A stretch of DNA of 64,000 bases from Erythrobacteraceae bacterium. Lineage in GTDB: Bacteria > Pseudomonadota > Alphaproteobacteria > Sphingomonadales > Sphingomonadaceae. Both the position numbers and the translations under genes were made by a program. Positions 56,047 to 64,000 of this stretch are shown here, piece by piece. Each line of letters begins with the position of its first letter. Position 1 is the first letter of the stretch. The stretch is taken from NCBI GenBank assembly GCA_024642525.1, contig JAHEAX010000005.1, positions 1-64,000 of the forward strand. Direction: 5' to 3'. The notes below the pieces were generated by a model. The model saw only the letters and a list, made by a program, of their open reading frames with translations, made no database searches and was not told where the DNA came from.

Positions 56047-57813
56047 ATGGCGCATGAAGGGGCATCCTTGCTGAAAGACGGGGTGCTGATGCTGGGCTTT
56101 GCCCTCGCATTCGTGCTGCTTTTCCGCCGGTTCGGACTTGGTGCGACACTGGGCTATCTGGTGGCGGGCGCGGTTGTCGGGCCACAGGTGCTGGGTCTTG
56201 TCGGCGGGGCCGACCAGATGATCAACATTGCAGAACTGGGCATCGTGATGCTGCTGTTCGTGGTTGGTCTGGAACTTGACCCTGCGCGATTGTGGCGGAT
56301 GAAGAACGCAATTTTCGGGCTTGGTCTGGCACAGGTTGTTGCGTGCGGGCTGGCGGTGACGGCGGTGATATATCTGGCGGCTGGCTATCCCATGGCAGCG
56401 GCCCTTGCGCTGGGTCTGCCGCTGGGTCTTTCGTCCACTGCGCAGGTTCTGCCGATGCTGCAAAGTTCGGGCAGGCTGCGCACACCATTTGGCGAACGCG
56501 CCTTTGCGATCCTGCTGTTCCAGGACCTGTCGATCATCCCGCTTATCACAATTGTTGCCGCGATGAGTGCGGACAAAGGCGGTGAAGCAGGCGTGCCGGG
56601 CTGGCAGCTGGCGCTGCTGACGTTGGCAGCCATTGCCGGATTGATAGCAGCAGGCAGGTTCATCCTGCGTCCGCTGTTCCGGCTGATTGGCAACCTCAAT
56701 GAACGCGAAATGTTCGTTGTTGCCAGCCTGTTCACCGTGCTGGCTTCTGCCTTTGTCATGGAATTACTGGGGCTTTCGACAGCGCTTGGTGCATTTATCG
56801 CTGGTGTCATGCTGGCTAGCACGCCCTACAGGCATGAACTTGAAGCCGATATCGAACCCTTCCGCTCGATCCTTTTGGGTATGTTCTTCCTCGCAGTCGG
56901 CATGATGCTGGACTTGGGCGCAATCGCTGAGAATCCTGTTTTCGTCGTTTCGATGGCGCTGGCGCTGATCGTGGTCAAAACAATCATCATTCTCGGCATC
57001 GGCCTTGTCATTGGCATGGCGTGGCGGCCGGCATTGGCGCTGGGTTTACTCCTGAGCCAGGGCGGTGAATTCGGCTTTGTGCTGTTTGCGCAGGCGCAGG
57101 ATGGCGGGCTGATCAGCGCAGAGGCATCCAGCCTGTTCGGGGCGATCATCACCCTGTCCATGGCCACCACACCGTTCCTGATGATGGCCGCCAGCCGGTT
57201 CCGCCAACCGGCCAAGACATCAGGCGAACGCGAGGCACCGCATAGTGATGGCGCAAGCGCCCTCATCATCGGTTTCGGCCGGTTCGGGCAGAGCGTGGCG
57301 CAGCTGCTGCAGGCAGCAGGCGTGCAGCTGACCCTGATCGACAGCGATGTTGATCAGATCGATGTGGCGGGCGAATTCGGGGCCAAGGTCTATTACGGCG
57401 ATGGCACGCGGATGGACTTGCTGCGGCAGGCGGGCGCAGCCGAAGCGACGGTTATCGTGTTCTGCATCGACAAGGACCAGCTTTCGACAGAAATCCTCGA
57501 AGGCATTCACGAGGCATTCCCCAACGCGGGCCTTTATGTGCGTGTTTTCGACAGGCGCACCATCATCAGGCTGCGCGGCGCGCCGGTAGATTACATGTCG
57601 CGCGAAGTGATCGAATCCGCCGTTGAAATGGGGCGTGAAGCGCTGAGCGGCCTCGGGCTGAGCCTGCAGGAAATTGAACGGGCAGAAGGCGTTTTCCGTG
57701 CGCGCGATAGCGAGCGGCTGGCAGCCCAGCTCGAAGATGGCGATCTGCACGCCGCCAAGGAACGCTTCATGGTGGACATGGGAACAGCCGACGCGGCAAA
57801 GCCCGAAGCATAG
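56047..57813 (+). CDS. KefC-type CPA2 cation/proton antiporter with TrkA-N domain
   Basis: 588 residues. About twelve transmembrane helices (to residue 385) with CPA2 marks GYLVAGAVVGP, ELGIVMLLFVVGLELDP, LFQDLSIIPL and SQGGEFGFVLF, then a Rossmann RCK domain with GFGRFGQ near 420 and a C-terminal acidic tail. Homologues export potassium and acidify the cytosol in response to glutathione adducts (KefB/C) or act generally (YbaL). 36 bases after the cytochrome gene; the pairing may be accidental. Confidence 0.94.
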   Translation: MAHEGASLLKDGVLMLGFALAFVLLFRRFGLGATLGYLVAGAVVGPQVLGLVGGADQMINIAELGIVMLLFVVGLELDPARLWRMKNAIFGLGLAQVVACGLAVTAVIYLAAGYPMAAALALGLPLGLSSTAQVLPMLQSSGRLRTPFGERAFAILLFQDLSIIPLITIVAAMSADKGGEAGVPGWQLALLTLAAIAGLIAAGRFILRPLFRLIGNLNEREMFVVASLFTVLASAFVMELLGLSTALGAFIAGVMLASTPYRHELEADIEPFRSILLGMFFLAVGMMLDLGAIAENPVFVVSMALALIVVKTIIILGIGLVIGMAWRPALALGLLLSQGGEFGFVLFAQAQDGGLISAEASSLFGAIITLSMATTPFLMMAASRFRQPAKTSGEREAPHSDGASALIIGFGRFGQSVAQLLQAAGVQLTLIDSDVDQIDVAGEFGAKVYYGDGTRMDLLRQAGAAEATVIVFCIDKDQLSTEILEGIHEAFPNAGLYVRVFDRRTIIRLRGAPVDYMSREVIESAVEMGREALSGLGLSLQEIERAEGVFRARDSERLAAQLEDGDLHAAKERFMVDMGTADAAKPEA

Positions 57814-57938
57814 ACCAACGCTGGTTGGGGCAATGGCCAGATGCCCGCGATGCCGGCAATTCGACAGCTTCTGCCAAAAGGCGTATTCTGTGATCCGGAA
57901 TATGAATGGTCGCGCATCCTGATGGGGAGTTCAGCGAT

Positions 57939-59723
57939 ATGTTCAAGGTTACAGCCATTTCGATAACCGCGTTCATCGCGGCCGGTCTTTCAGGTGCATC
58001 CACTGCGCCGCCAGCGGAAATTTCCAGCCAGACACTCGCAGCGCTTGATCCCACAAGGCTGGCCCGCCTCCTGTGCCGCGGGCTCAACACCAATGACGCT
58101 GTGCTGGAAAACAGGCTGCAACTTGCCGAGGAGTTGGCGAAGAAAGATGGGCTTGCCCGCGCAGCTATGCCTCTTCTGGACTATATCTACCCCACGCAAA
58201 TCCCTGCGAGCGGCCTTGACGGTAAGGCCCGCCAATATTTCGACCAGGGGGTGATGCTGGCCTATGGCTTCAACCACGCAGGTGCGCTCCGGTCCTTCCG
58301 CGAGGCGCAGCGCCTGGCGCCCGATTGCGCCATGTGTTGGTGGGGCGAGGCGCTGGCCAACGGGCCTAACATCAACGCCGGGATGGATGAAGACCAGAAC
58401 CGGGCTGCTCTTACGGCGCTAGACCGGGCCGAAGGTTTGATCGGCACAGCAACGCCTCTGGAACGCGAGCTGATCGAAGCCCAGCTCATCCGGTATTCCG
58501 CAGCGGAAGATGCAAGCCGGACAGATCTCGATGCAGCGTATGCCGATGCAATGCTGGCGATCGCCGCGCGCAATCCCGGTAATGACGACATCGCCGTGTT
58601 ATCTGCAGAAGCGGCAATGAACACCTCTCCGTGGAATTACTGGGACAAGGGCAGGCAAAATCCGCTGGGCCGTATCGGGTCGGCCATTTCGCTGGTCGAA
58701 AAGACCATGACGCGCAATCCGGACCATCCGCAGGCGACCCATCTCTATGTTCACCTGATGGAAGACAGCGCCGACCCGCACCGCGCAGAAGCCGCGGCAG
58801 ATGCGCTGGCCCGCAAGGCCCCTGAAGGTGTCGGCCATCTCATCCATATGCCCGCCCATATCTATTACCGGATTGGCAGATATGCGGATTCCATGCGGGC
58901 GAATGTCACTGCGGTCCGCGCTGACGAGGACTATCTTTCGCAGATCGGTGACGATGGCCTCTACCGGTATGGCTATTATCCGCACAACGTCCATTTCCTG
59001 CTGACATCGGCGCAGATGGTCGGCGACATGAACACAGTCGCGAACGAGAGCGAGCGGTTGAAACGCATTCTCGATACGCGCACGGCCAAGGCATTGCCCT
59101 GGGTGCAGGCAATCCATGCTGCGCCGTCATTCGCCCTTGCGCAATATGCCAGTTCCGATGCCATTCTGGCATTGACGCAGACATCGACCGAACTCGCCTA
59201 TGTCGATGCCATGCGGCATTATGCACGGGCGATCGCCTTTGCGGAGCGGCAGGATGCAGACAAGTTTGCCGATGAAATTTCCGCAATGGAAAAGATCGGC
59301 AAATCACCTGCCGCGCTGGCCATGGTCGATGCAGGCTTTCCCGCGCCTGATATAATCACACTGGCTACGCTGGTCGCCAAGGGGCGGTTTGCCCACTGGC
59401 AGGGGCGGTTTTCAGATGCCGTGGGATATTTCGAACGGGCCGAAACCATCGAAAGCAGCATTCCGTATAACGAACCGCCCTATTGGTATTATCCGGTCGC
59501 CCAATCACGCGGCTCCGCCCTCTATTCGGCAGGCCGCTTTGCCGAAGCGAGCAAAGCCTTCAGAAAGGCACTGGTGAAAGCGCCGAACAATGGCTGGGCG
59601 CTTTACGGGCTCGGGCTTTCCGAAGGGAAGCTGGGCCACCGGGCCGAGGCGAAGGCTGCCACCGCCGCGCTGGACAGAGTGTGGGTTGGCAAAACGGACT
59701 GGCTGCGGATGAAGCGCCTTTAG
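57939..59723 (+). CDS. TPR-repeat protein with signal peptide
   Basis: 594 residues. Signal-type N-terminus (SITAFIAAGLSGASTAPP), then tetratricopeptide-like helices: YFDQGVMLAYGFNHAGALRSFREAQRLAPDCAMCWWGEALA and a final pair YSAGRFAEASKAFRKALVKAPNNGWALYGLGLSEGKLGHRAEA. The HLIHMPAHIYYRIGRYADSM motif in the middle is seen in a conserved family of exported TPR proteins. GGGGAG nine bases before the ATG at 57939 decides this start. Function unknown; probably a periplasmic scaffold. Confidence 0.86.
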   Translation: MFKVTAISITAFIAAGLSGASTAPPAEISSQTLAALDPTRLARLLCRGLNTNDAVLENRLQLAEELAKKDGLARAAMPLLDYIYPTQIPASGLDGKARQYFDQGVMLAYGFNHAGALRSFREAQRLAPDCAMCWWGEALANGPNINAGMDEDQNRAALTALDRAEGLIGTATPLERELIEAQLIRYSAAEDASRTDLDAAYADAMLAIAARNPGNDDIAVLSAEAAMNTSPWNYWDKGRQNPLGRIGSAISLVEKTMTRNPDHPQATHLYVHLMEDSADPHRAEAAADALARKAPEGVGHLIHMPAHIYYRIGRYADSMRANVTAVRADEDYLSQIGDDGLYRYGYYPHNVHFLLTSAQMVGDMNTVANESERLKRILDTRTAKALPWVQAIHAAPSFALAQYASSDAILALTQTSTELAYVDAMRHYARAIAFAERQDADKFADEISAMEKIGKSPAALAMVDAGFPAPDIITLATLVAKGRFAHWQGRFSDAVGYFERAETIESSIPYNEPPYWYYPVAQSRGSALYSAGRFAEASKAFRKALVKAPNNGWALYGLGLSEGKLGHRAEAKAATAALDRVWVGKTDWLRMKRL

Positions 59724-59799
59724 GTCGCGCCAGTCCCGCAGGTGGCTGATGAGCATGCGCAGAAACATTTCCATTCAGCCAGGATGTTAAGGCAAGGCC

Positions 59800-61017
59800 A
59801 TGGCGCTCGATTTCATGATTGTCCTGTCCGTTCTGTTGACAGGAGTAGTCCTGTTTCTGCCCCGCTTTGCCAAATCCGGCCTGTGGCGCGCCACGGTCAC
59901 GCCGCTGGCCTCAATCATCGGCAGCGGTTTCCTTGTTCTCGCCCCCATTCTTGTGTCTGCGTATGGCCGCATTGCCCCGCTTGTAATGGCGGGGCTGTGT
60001 GTCGGTGCCTATCTTTTCGGCGCGGCGCTCCGGTATAATATCGCAGAGCGCAACGAGGCCGGTGCGTCTGAAGACCTCTATGTCGAACGGCTGGAAATAG
60101 CGGCTTCGTGGGCGCTGGTTTTCGCCTTCATGATTTCGGTGGGATATTACCTCAACCTGTTCGGTGCCTTTGCCATCAGCCAGACACCGTTTGACGGGCA
60201 GACAAATGCCAAATTGCTGACCAGCGCGGTCTATCTGCTGATCCTGACGGTGGGCTGGTTCCGGGGCTTCAGGGCACTGGAAAAGATGGAATATACCGCC
60301 GTCACCATCAAGCTGGCGATTATCATGGGGCTGCTGGTCGGCCTTTGCTGGTATTTCTACGGCAAGGCCAGCAATGGCGACCTGTTCTTCCATGCCAGCA
60401 CGCTGACGGGCTGGCCGGCGCTGACGCTGGCTTTCGGCCTGGTGATCACCGTGCAGGGTTTCGAGACTTCGCGCTATCTTGGCAGCGAATATAGCCCGCA
60501 GGTGCGGATCAGTTCGATGCAGCTGGCGCAGATCGTCTGCGGCATCATTTACATGGTTTATATCGGCCTGTTTGCTTTCGCCTTTGACCGCAGCGAATTT
60601 CAACTCGATGAAACCGCGATCATCGACCTGATGGCGATGGTCACGCCGCTGCTTACCGTTCTGCTGGTGCTGGCGGCACTGGCGGCCCAGTTCAGCGCCG
60701 CCATTGCCGATACCAGCGGTTCTGGCGGGCTGGTGGAAGAACTGACCAGAGGGCGAATGACCGCGCGCTATGGCTATGTGCTGCTGGTGGCGATCGGCAT
60801 CGTGATGACATGGGAGGCCGATGTGTTCCAGATCATCGCCTATGCCAGCCGTGCCTTTGCATTCTATTACACGCTGCAATCCGCCATAGCGGCAAGGCGG
60901 GCTTTCATCACATCCGGGTCCGGCTGGCACAGGAAGCTCGGCTTCTGTGTGCTGGTGGTTGCAGGGGCGATGATCGTGCTGTTCGGCAATGACGTGGAAT
61001 CGACCAATGCGGCCTGA
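59800..61017 (+). CDS. APC-like multi-pass membrane transporter
   Basis: 405 residues with about eleven to twelve hydrophobic segments. Features like the amino acid/polyamine (APC) superfamily: TPLASIIGSGFLVLAPILVSAYG at the start (unwound helix 1 with Gly-Ser-Gly) and a helix 6-type stretch LAFGLVITVQGFETSRYLGSEY. No substrate can be named. It stands between the TPR gene and the rplJL operon (convergent). I consider APC the best but not a certain family. Confidence 0.72.
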   Translation: MALDFMIVLSVLLTGVVLFLPRFAKSGLWRATVTPLASIIGSGFLVLAPILVSAYGRIAPLVMAGLCVGAYLFGAALRYNIAERNEAGASEDLYVERLEIAASWALVFAFMISVGYYLNLFGAFAISQTPFDGQTNAKLLTSAVYLLILTVGWFRGFRALEKMEYTAVTIKLAIIMGLLVGLCWYFYGKASNGDLFFHASTLTGWPALTLAFGLVITVQGFETSRYLGSEYSPQVRISSMQLAQIVCGIIYMVYIGLFAFAFDRSEFQLDETAIIDLMAMVTPLLTVLLVLAALAAQFSAAIADTSGSGGLVEELTRGRMTARYGYVLLVAIGIVMTWEADVFQIIAYASRAFAFYYTLQSAIAARRAFITSGSGWHRKLGFCVLVVAGAMIVLFGNDVESTNAA

Positions 61018-61030
61018 AGCCTGCACATAA

Positions 61031-61063
61031 ATGAAAAGGGCGGCACCTTGCGGTACCGCCCTC
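61031..61063 (-). terminator. Terminator of the rplJL operon
   Basis: Read leftward, GGGCGGTACC (61061-61052) pairs with GGTGCCGCCC (61047-61038) over a GCAA loop, then TTTTC follows. 44 bases past the rplL stop codon. Confidence 0.9.
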
Positions 61064-61106
61064 CCATCTGCGAATGCTTCAAGACATCCGCAAAACTTTG
61101 TGAAGC

Positions 61107-61475
61107 TTACTTCAGTTCGACGGTGCCACCGGCAGCTTCGATCTTCGCTTTAACTTCTTCAGCTTCAGCCTTGTTCACGCCTTCCTTGACGGCCTTTGGC
61201 GCGCCTTCGACGAGAGCCTTGGCTTCAGTCAGACCGAGACCGGTGATGGCACGGACTTCCTTGATCACCTGGATCTTCTTGCCACCGTCGCCGGTGAGAA
61301 TGACGTCGAATTCGTCCTTCTCTTCGACAGCTTCTGCAGCAGCGGCAGGGCCGGCTACAGCAACAGCAGCAGCGGCGCTAACGCCCCACTCTTCTTCCAG
61401 TGCCTTGGCAAGTTCAGCTGCTTCAAGGACGGTCAGCTTCGAAAGTTCTTCTACAAGCTTGGCGATATCGGCCAT
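61107..61475 (-). CDS. rplL: 50S ribosomal protein L7/L12
   Basis: 122 residues: N-terminal dimerisation helices ([32 protein letters not shown]), an Ala-rich hinge ([17 protein letters not shown]) and the factor-binding C-terminal domain with [34 protein letters not shown]. It forms the ribosomal stalk with L10. Second gene of the operon, 78 bases after rplJ. Confidence 0.98.
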   Translation of the reverse strand: MADIAKLVEELSKLTVLEAAELAKALEEEWGVSAAAAVAVAGPAAAAEAVEEKDEFDVILTGDGGKKIQVIKEVRAITGLGLTEAKALVEGAPKAVKEGVNKAEAEEVKAKIEAAGGTVELK

Positions 61476-61553
61476 GATTTATAACTCCAAATAAAATGAC
61501 TTGGTCCGGCCAGAACGGCGTTCTTGTCCCGGATAAATTCGGTGGAAAACCGC

Positions 61554-62069
61554 TTACGCTGCTTCTTTGGTGCTGTAGGCACCGAAGACGCGAGCGAGCT
61601 TTGCAGCGGGGGCGTTGACGACCTGTGCGATTTTCGTCGCAGGGGCGTTGACGAGACCCACCAGCTTGCCACGCAGTTCGTCGAGCGAAGGCATCGAGGC
61701 GAGAGCCTTGACACCAGCTTCGTCGAGCAGCTGCCCGCCCATCGATCCGCCGACGATTTCGAGCTTGTCGTTCGTCTTGGCGAATTCCACGGCAGCCTTG
61801 GCAGCAGCAACCGGATCGGTCGATGTGGCCAGAGCAGTCGGCCCGGTGAGCATGTCACCAAGGGCTTCGTAATCCGTGTCTTTCAGGGCAAGCTTGGCAA
61901 GACGGTTCTTCGCAACCTTATAGGATGCACCCGCGTCCCGCATCTTTGCACGCAGATCGGTGGACTGTGCCACCGTCAGGCCGAGATTGCGTGTGATGAC
62001 CACGACGCCGCTCTCTGCAAAGGTCGAGCTTAGGGCTGCAACCGCGTCGGCTTTTTGCGAACGATCCAT
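61554..62069 (-). CDS. rplJ: 50S ribosomal protein L10
   Basis: 171 residues. The RNA-binding N-terminus (MDRSQKADAVAALSSTFAESGVVVITRNLGLTV, KVAKNRLAKLALKDT) and C-terminal helix for L7/L12 binding match L10. In other bacteria L10 represses its own operon by binding the leader. Here rplK-rplA are not upstream; the neighbour is an unrelated membrane gene. GAAGGAG lies six bases before the ATG. Confidence 0.97.
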   Translation of the reverse strand: MDRSQKADAVAALSSTFAESGVVVITRNLGLTVAQSTDLRAKMRDAGASYKVAKNRLAKLALKDTDYEALGDMLTGPTALATSTDPVAAAKAAVEFAKTNDKLEIVGGSMGGQLLDEAGVKALASMPSLDELRGKLVGLVNAPATKIAQVVNAPAAKLARVFGAYSTKEAA

Positions 62070-62280
62070 GCCTTACTCCTTCAAATTGGCCGCCCAGATT
62101 TTCGCCGATATGGCGACAGCCCAAGCGACCGGCTACGTTTGTCCATGCCGATAGATCGACACGGGCGAGTCCGTTGAGGGGGAAGGAGGTGTGCCAGACC
62201 CGATATTGGAGTGGCACGATTGCGAGCACATGGTGGTACCGCGAAAATTCTCTGTCCCCGTCTAGGCTGGAAATTAAGAA
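62070..62280 (-). promoter_or_regulatory. rplJ leader with internal anti-ribosome-binding-site
   Basis: The 306 bases between rplJ and the next leftward gene hold no protein gene. On the transcript, CTCCTTC (62188-62182) inside an ACCUCCUU tract is exactly complementary to GAAGGAG (62082-62076), the rplJ ribosome binding site. The long leader fits L10 autoregulation known elsewhere; whether it folds as the described L10 leader was not computed. Confidence 0.5.
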
Positions 62281-62375
62281 GGCCAGATTGCCTTCACCAA
62301 CTGTCTCGGACGGATGACCACTGGACCCGTCGGCCCAGCGATCGGGAGCGCCTCTGGTTCAGGCGCGCCCATAAG

Positions 62376-63083
62376 TCAAGCAGAGATCGGCATCTTGCGC
62401 GTTGCGATGACCCAGTTTCCGGCAATCAATGCGGCCGCCAGCCAACCGACCAGCAGCGAATCAAACAGCAGAATGGCCCATTTCAATGCCAGGCCGGGGC
62501 CAAAGATGGCAGCTGCGCCAAGCGCATAATGGGGGATCATGAGCGGCAGCGCTACGGCGAGGGAAAAGAGGATGGCCCACGGCAATTGCGGCAACATTTC
62601 GCGGATGGATCGCATCGGAGTGATCGCAATGCCAAGCGGCGATGCCATTATCCATCGCACCAGCAGCGGGATCAGAACCAGGCTGACACCTATGCTGGCC
62701 AACTGGGCCGTGGCAGTGCGTGGCAGCACGAACAATTGCAGGGCAACCAGAATGGCGTTGAAGGCAAAGACCCATGCAAACAAGCGAATCGCCACAGGGT
62801 CGATCGTGCGGGCAGCGGCAACATCGCGGCCGCCGGCAAGATAGCGTGTTACCCAATATCCGGGGAGGGCAAGGGCCAGGGTCTTGATGAAACCCAGAGC
62901 CATGCGGAGCGGGTCGTTTTCAAGTGCCTGTGCGGCAGCCGGGCTATCATACATGCCGATCTGCATTTCAGCGATGTGCTGGGCGAATTCGGCAAGGACA
63001 GGGACAAGAAAGAGAAGGGGGCAGGCCAGAATGAAAGCCCAGCTTTCACGATAGGAATATTTCAGCCCGCCCCAGAATGTCAT
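62376..63083 (-). CDS. Multi-pass membrane protein, unknown
   Basis: 235 residues with five or six hydrophobic segments (about 16-32, 62-78, 100-120, 128-145, 170-190 and 198-222). It begins FWGGLKYSYRESWAFILACPLLFLVPVLAEFAQH. No domain recognised. The start overlaps the stop of the HTH gene by four bases (ATGA), so with it and the DUF2975 gene it forms a coupled operon. Confidence 0.78.
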   Translation of the reverse strand: MTFWGGLKYSYRESWAFILACPLLFLVPVLAEFAQHIAEMQIGMYDSPAAAQALENDPLRMALGFIKTLALALPGYWVTRYLAGGRDVAAARTIDPVAIRLFAWVFAFNAILVALQLFVLPRTATAQLASIGVSLVLIPLLVRWIMASPLGIAITPMRSIREMLPQLPWAILFSLAVALPLMIPHYALGAAAIFGPGLALKWAILLFDSLLVGWLAAALIAGNWVIATRKMPISA

Positions 63084-63304
63084 GCATCTTCCCCTTGGTT
63101 TCCAGTGGTATATCCCAAAAGGTCACCTGGTTGGCAATCTAGTTCGCGGCAGATCGCCTCGAGGGTGGAAAACCGCATTGCCTTGGCCTTGCCGGTCTTC
63201 AGGATGGACAGGTTTGCCAGCGTCAGGCCGACACGTTCGGCAAGCTCTGTCAGGGTCATGCGGCGTTCGTGGAGCAGGTCGTCCAGTTTTACAATGATGG
63301 TCAT
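63080..63304 (-). CDS. Small XRE-family (YozG-like) HTH regulator
   Basis: 74 residues, essentially one Cro/C1 helix-turn-helix: KLDDLLHERRMTLTELAERVGLTLANLSILKTGKAKAMRFSTLEAICRELDCQPGDLL. These short regulators commonly accompany DUF2975 membrane proteins, as here; the pair may regulate its own promoter. It shares one base with the DUF2975 stop and four with the next gene. Confidence 0.92.
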   Translation of the reverse strand: MTIIVKLDDLLHERRMTLTELAERVGLTLANLSILKTGKAKAMRFSTLEAICRELDCQPGDLLGYTTGNQGEDA

Positions 63305-63831
63305 CAGACGGTCCCTTCCAGTTCTTCGCGCATTTCGGTGCCCTTGCGGAAAACCCGTGCGAGGATGAAAAGTGTCAGGAACAGAACGATCCCGCCGCCG
63401 CCGACATCGGTTGAAACGCGGGTTTCGGCGCCTTCGGTGACCGAAGCAAGCCAGACGGCCATGGCCCCAAGCGGAATGGCGGCGAGATAGATGGCAAGCG
63501 TAAGCCAGCCCATCGCGCTCAGCCGGTCGGCGTTTTCAGGCACGAACGGATCGCCGATTGCCACGGTGTCGATGATGCGTTTCATGTGGCGCAGGAACAG
63601 CCAGCTCAGGGACAGGATAACGCCTGCCATCAGCAGCAGGCCGATGATCGCCCAGAGCGCGGCATCAGGCGCGCCGTCTGAAGCCAGTTCGGCCAGAACT
63701 TCGGCGTGGTAAATGCCAAGCAAAGGAAGCGCGATGACAATTGCGCCCAGGCCGATGACGATAACCGCCATCGCAAATACGATGAAGAACCGCGCGAAGC
63801 TGAGCAGCGGATCGTTGAAAATGCGGGTCAT
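63304..63831 (-). CDS. DUF2975 membrane protein
   Basis: 175 residues with four transmembrane helices (about 14-40, 58-80, 104-127 and 143-160) and the DUF2975-typical MKRIIDTVAIGDPFVPENADRLSAMGWL loop between helices two and three. Function unknown; partner of the adjacent YozG-like regulator, to which it is coupled through TGATG. Confidence 0.9.
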   Translation of the reverse strand: MTRIFNDPLLSFARFFIVFAMAVIVIGLGAIVIALPLLGIYHAEVLAELASDGAPDAALWAIIGLLLMAGVILSLSWLFLRHMKRIIDTVAIGDPFVPENADRLSAMGWLTLAIYLAAIPLGAMAVWLASVTEGAETRVSTDVGGGGIVLFLTLFILARVFRKGTEMREELEGTV

Positions 63832-63878
63832 GGTAAATTCCTTTTCAGACGAGAAGGGTCACAACATCAGGTCGCGGA

Positions 63879-64000
63879 TCAGGCGATCTCGTAAGCTGGG
63901 GCGGGCGCGTCAACCGGCACTGAAACGGCCGGTGTCAGCAAGGCGGCAGTCACCAGCATGGCGATCACCAGGGCGAAGCTATTTCCGAAGGTCTTGGTCA
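63879..64000 (-). CDS. Small protein with signal-like helix, start cut by edge
   Basis: Reading leftward from the right edge, 39 codons follow a TG that is probably the last two bases of the start codon. The protein TKTFGNSFALVIAMLVTAALLTP continues with VPVDAPAPAYEIA, a short signal-peptide-like helix and Pro/Ala tail. It lies 47 bases upstream of the DUF2975 gene in the same direction and probably opens that operon. If the ATG is at 64001-63999 the gene is complete at about 40 residues. Confidence 0.6.
   Translation of the reverse strand, partial: TKTFGNSFALVIAMLVTAALLTPAVSVPVDAPAPAYEIA

Noticed and set aside
59911-61026. 371-codon leftward frame opposite the APC-like transporter
   Set aside because: The sense strand encodes regular hydrophobic helices; the antisense is Gln/His-rich without structure.
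62211-63368. 385-codon rightward frame opposite the membrane/XRE genes
   Set aside because: It is antisense to a coupled operon with overlapping starts and stops and recognised HTH and DUF2975 proteins.

Overview
The window is a chromosomal segment of an alphaproteobacterium, most likely order Sphingomonadales (Erythrobacteraceae-like). The evidence is a CtrA cell-cycle regulator, a DUF4167 protein, a HIG1-type twin-transmembrane protein, GANTC sites clustered at the ctrA promoter, moderately high G+C, and housekeeping genes whose closest look is alphaproteobacterial. This placement is inferred from gene content only. I saw no rRNA, tRNA, CRISPR array, prophage or insertion sequence.

Layout. 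1-5.4 kb: end of kynureninase, HNH nuclease, a gluQ / HIG1 / cobalamin adenosyltransferase operon, 3-hydroxybutyryl-CoA dehydrogenase and small membrane proteins. 5.4-12.1 kb: mutS, maeB, a TauE-type permease, trmB. 12.1-15.5 kb: a leftward regulatory block of ctrA, rpoN and lptB. 15.6-18.9 kb: pmbA and a BON-MscS channel. 18.9-26.7 kb: ppa, then hisS-prfA-prmC-DUF4167-lnt-metK, with a perfect palindrome before metK. 26.7-31 kb: a CoA-transferase pair, a 578-base gap holding a candidate small RNA, and a bacterial Cdc48/p97-like ATPase. 31-38 kb: an MscS channel, a CHASE3-HWE histidine kinase next to polA, a small abundant-looking lipoprotein, and a class A beta-lactamase-like protein lacking the usual general-base glutamate. 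38.1-41.8 kb: three translationally coupled genes (phosphotransferase, acyl-CoA dehydrogenase, PqqB-like hydrolase).

The most interesting region is 41.8-49.4 kb. Eight contiguous genes encode an MTA phosphorylase homologue, a radical SAM enzyme with a Cys-rich tail, a mercuric-reductase-like flavoprotein, an ArsM-like methyltransferase, an NAD-dependent epimerase/reductase, two glycosyltransferase-like proteins of the arsenosugar-associated kind, and a sterol-desaturase/fatty-acid-hydroxylase family protein. Together they look like a complete route from inorganic arsenic to an arsenosugar, perhaps an arsenolipid: methylation, adenosylation by radical SAM chemistry, removal of adenine, then glycosyl transfer. 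The pathway logic is inference; the gene set and its compact layout are seen directly.

49.5-64 kb: a DUF305 / LVIVD-type secreted protein followed by a five-unit 14-base tandem repeat, groES-groEL with a CIRCE operator, a MATE exporter, a lipoprotein cytochrome c, a KefC-type antiporter, a TPR protein, an APC-like transporter, rplJ-rplL with a leader that can sequester its own ribosome binding site, and a DUF2975 / XRE / membrane-protein operon that runs off the right edge.
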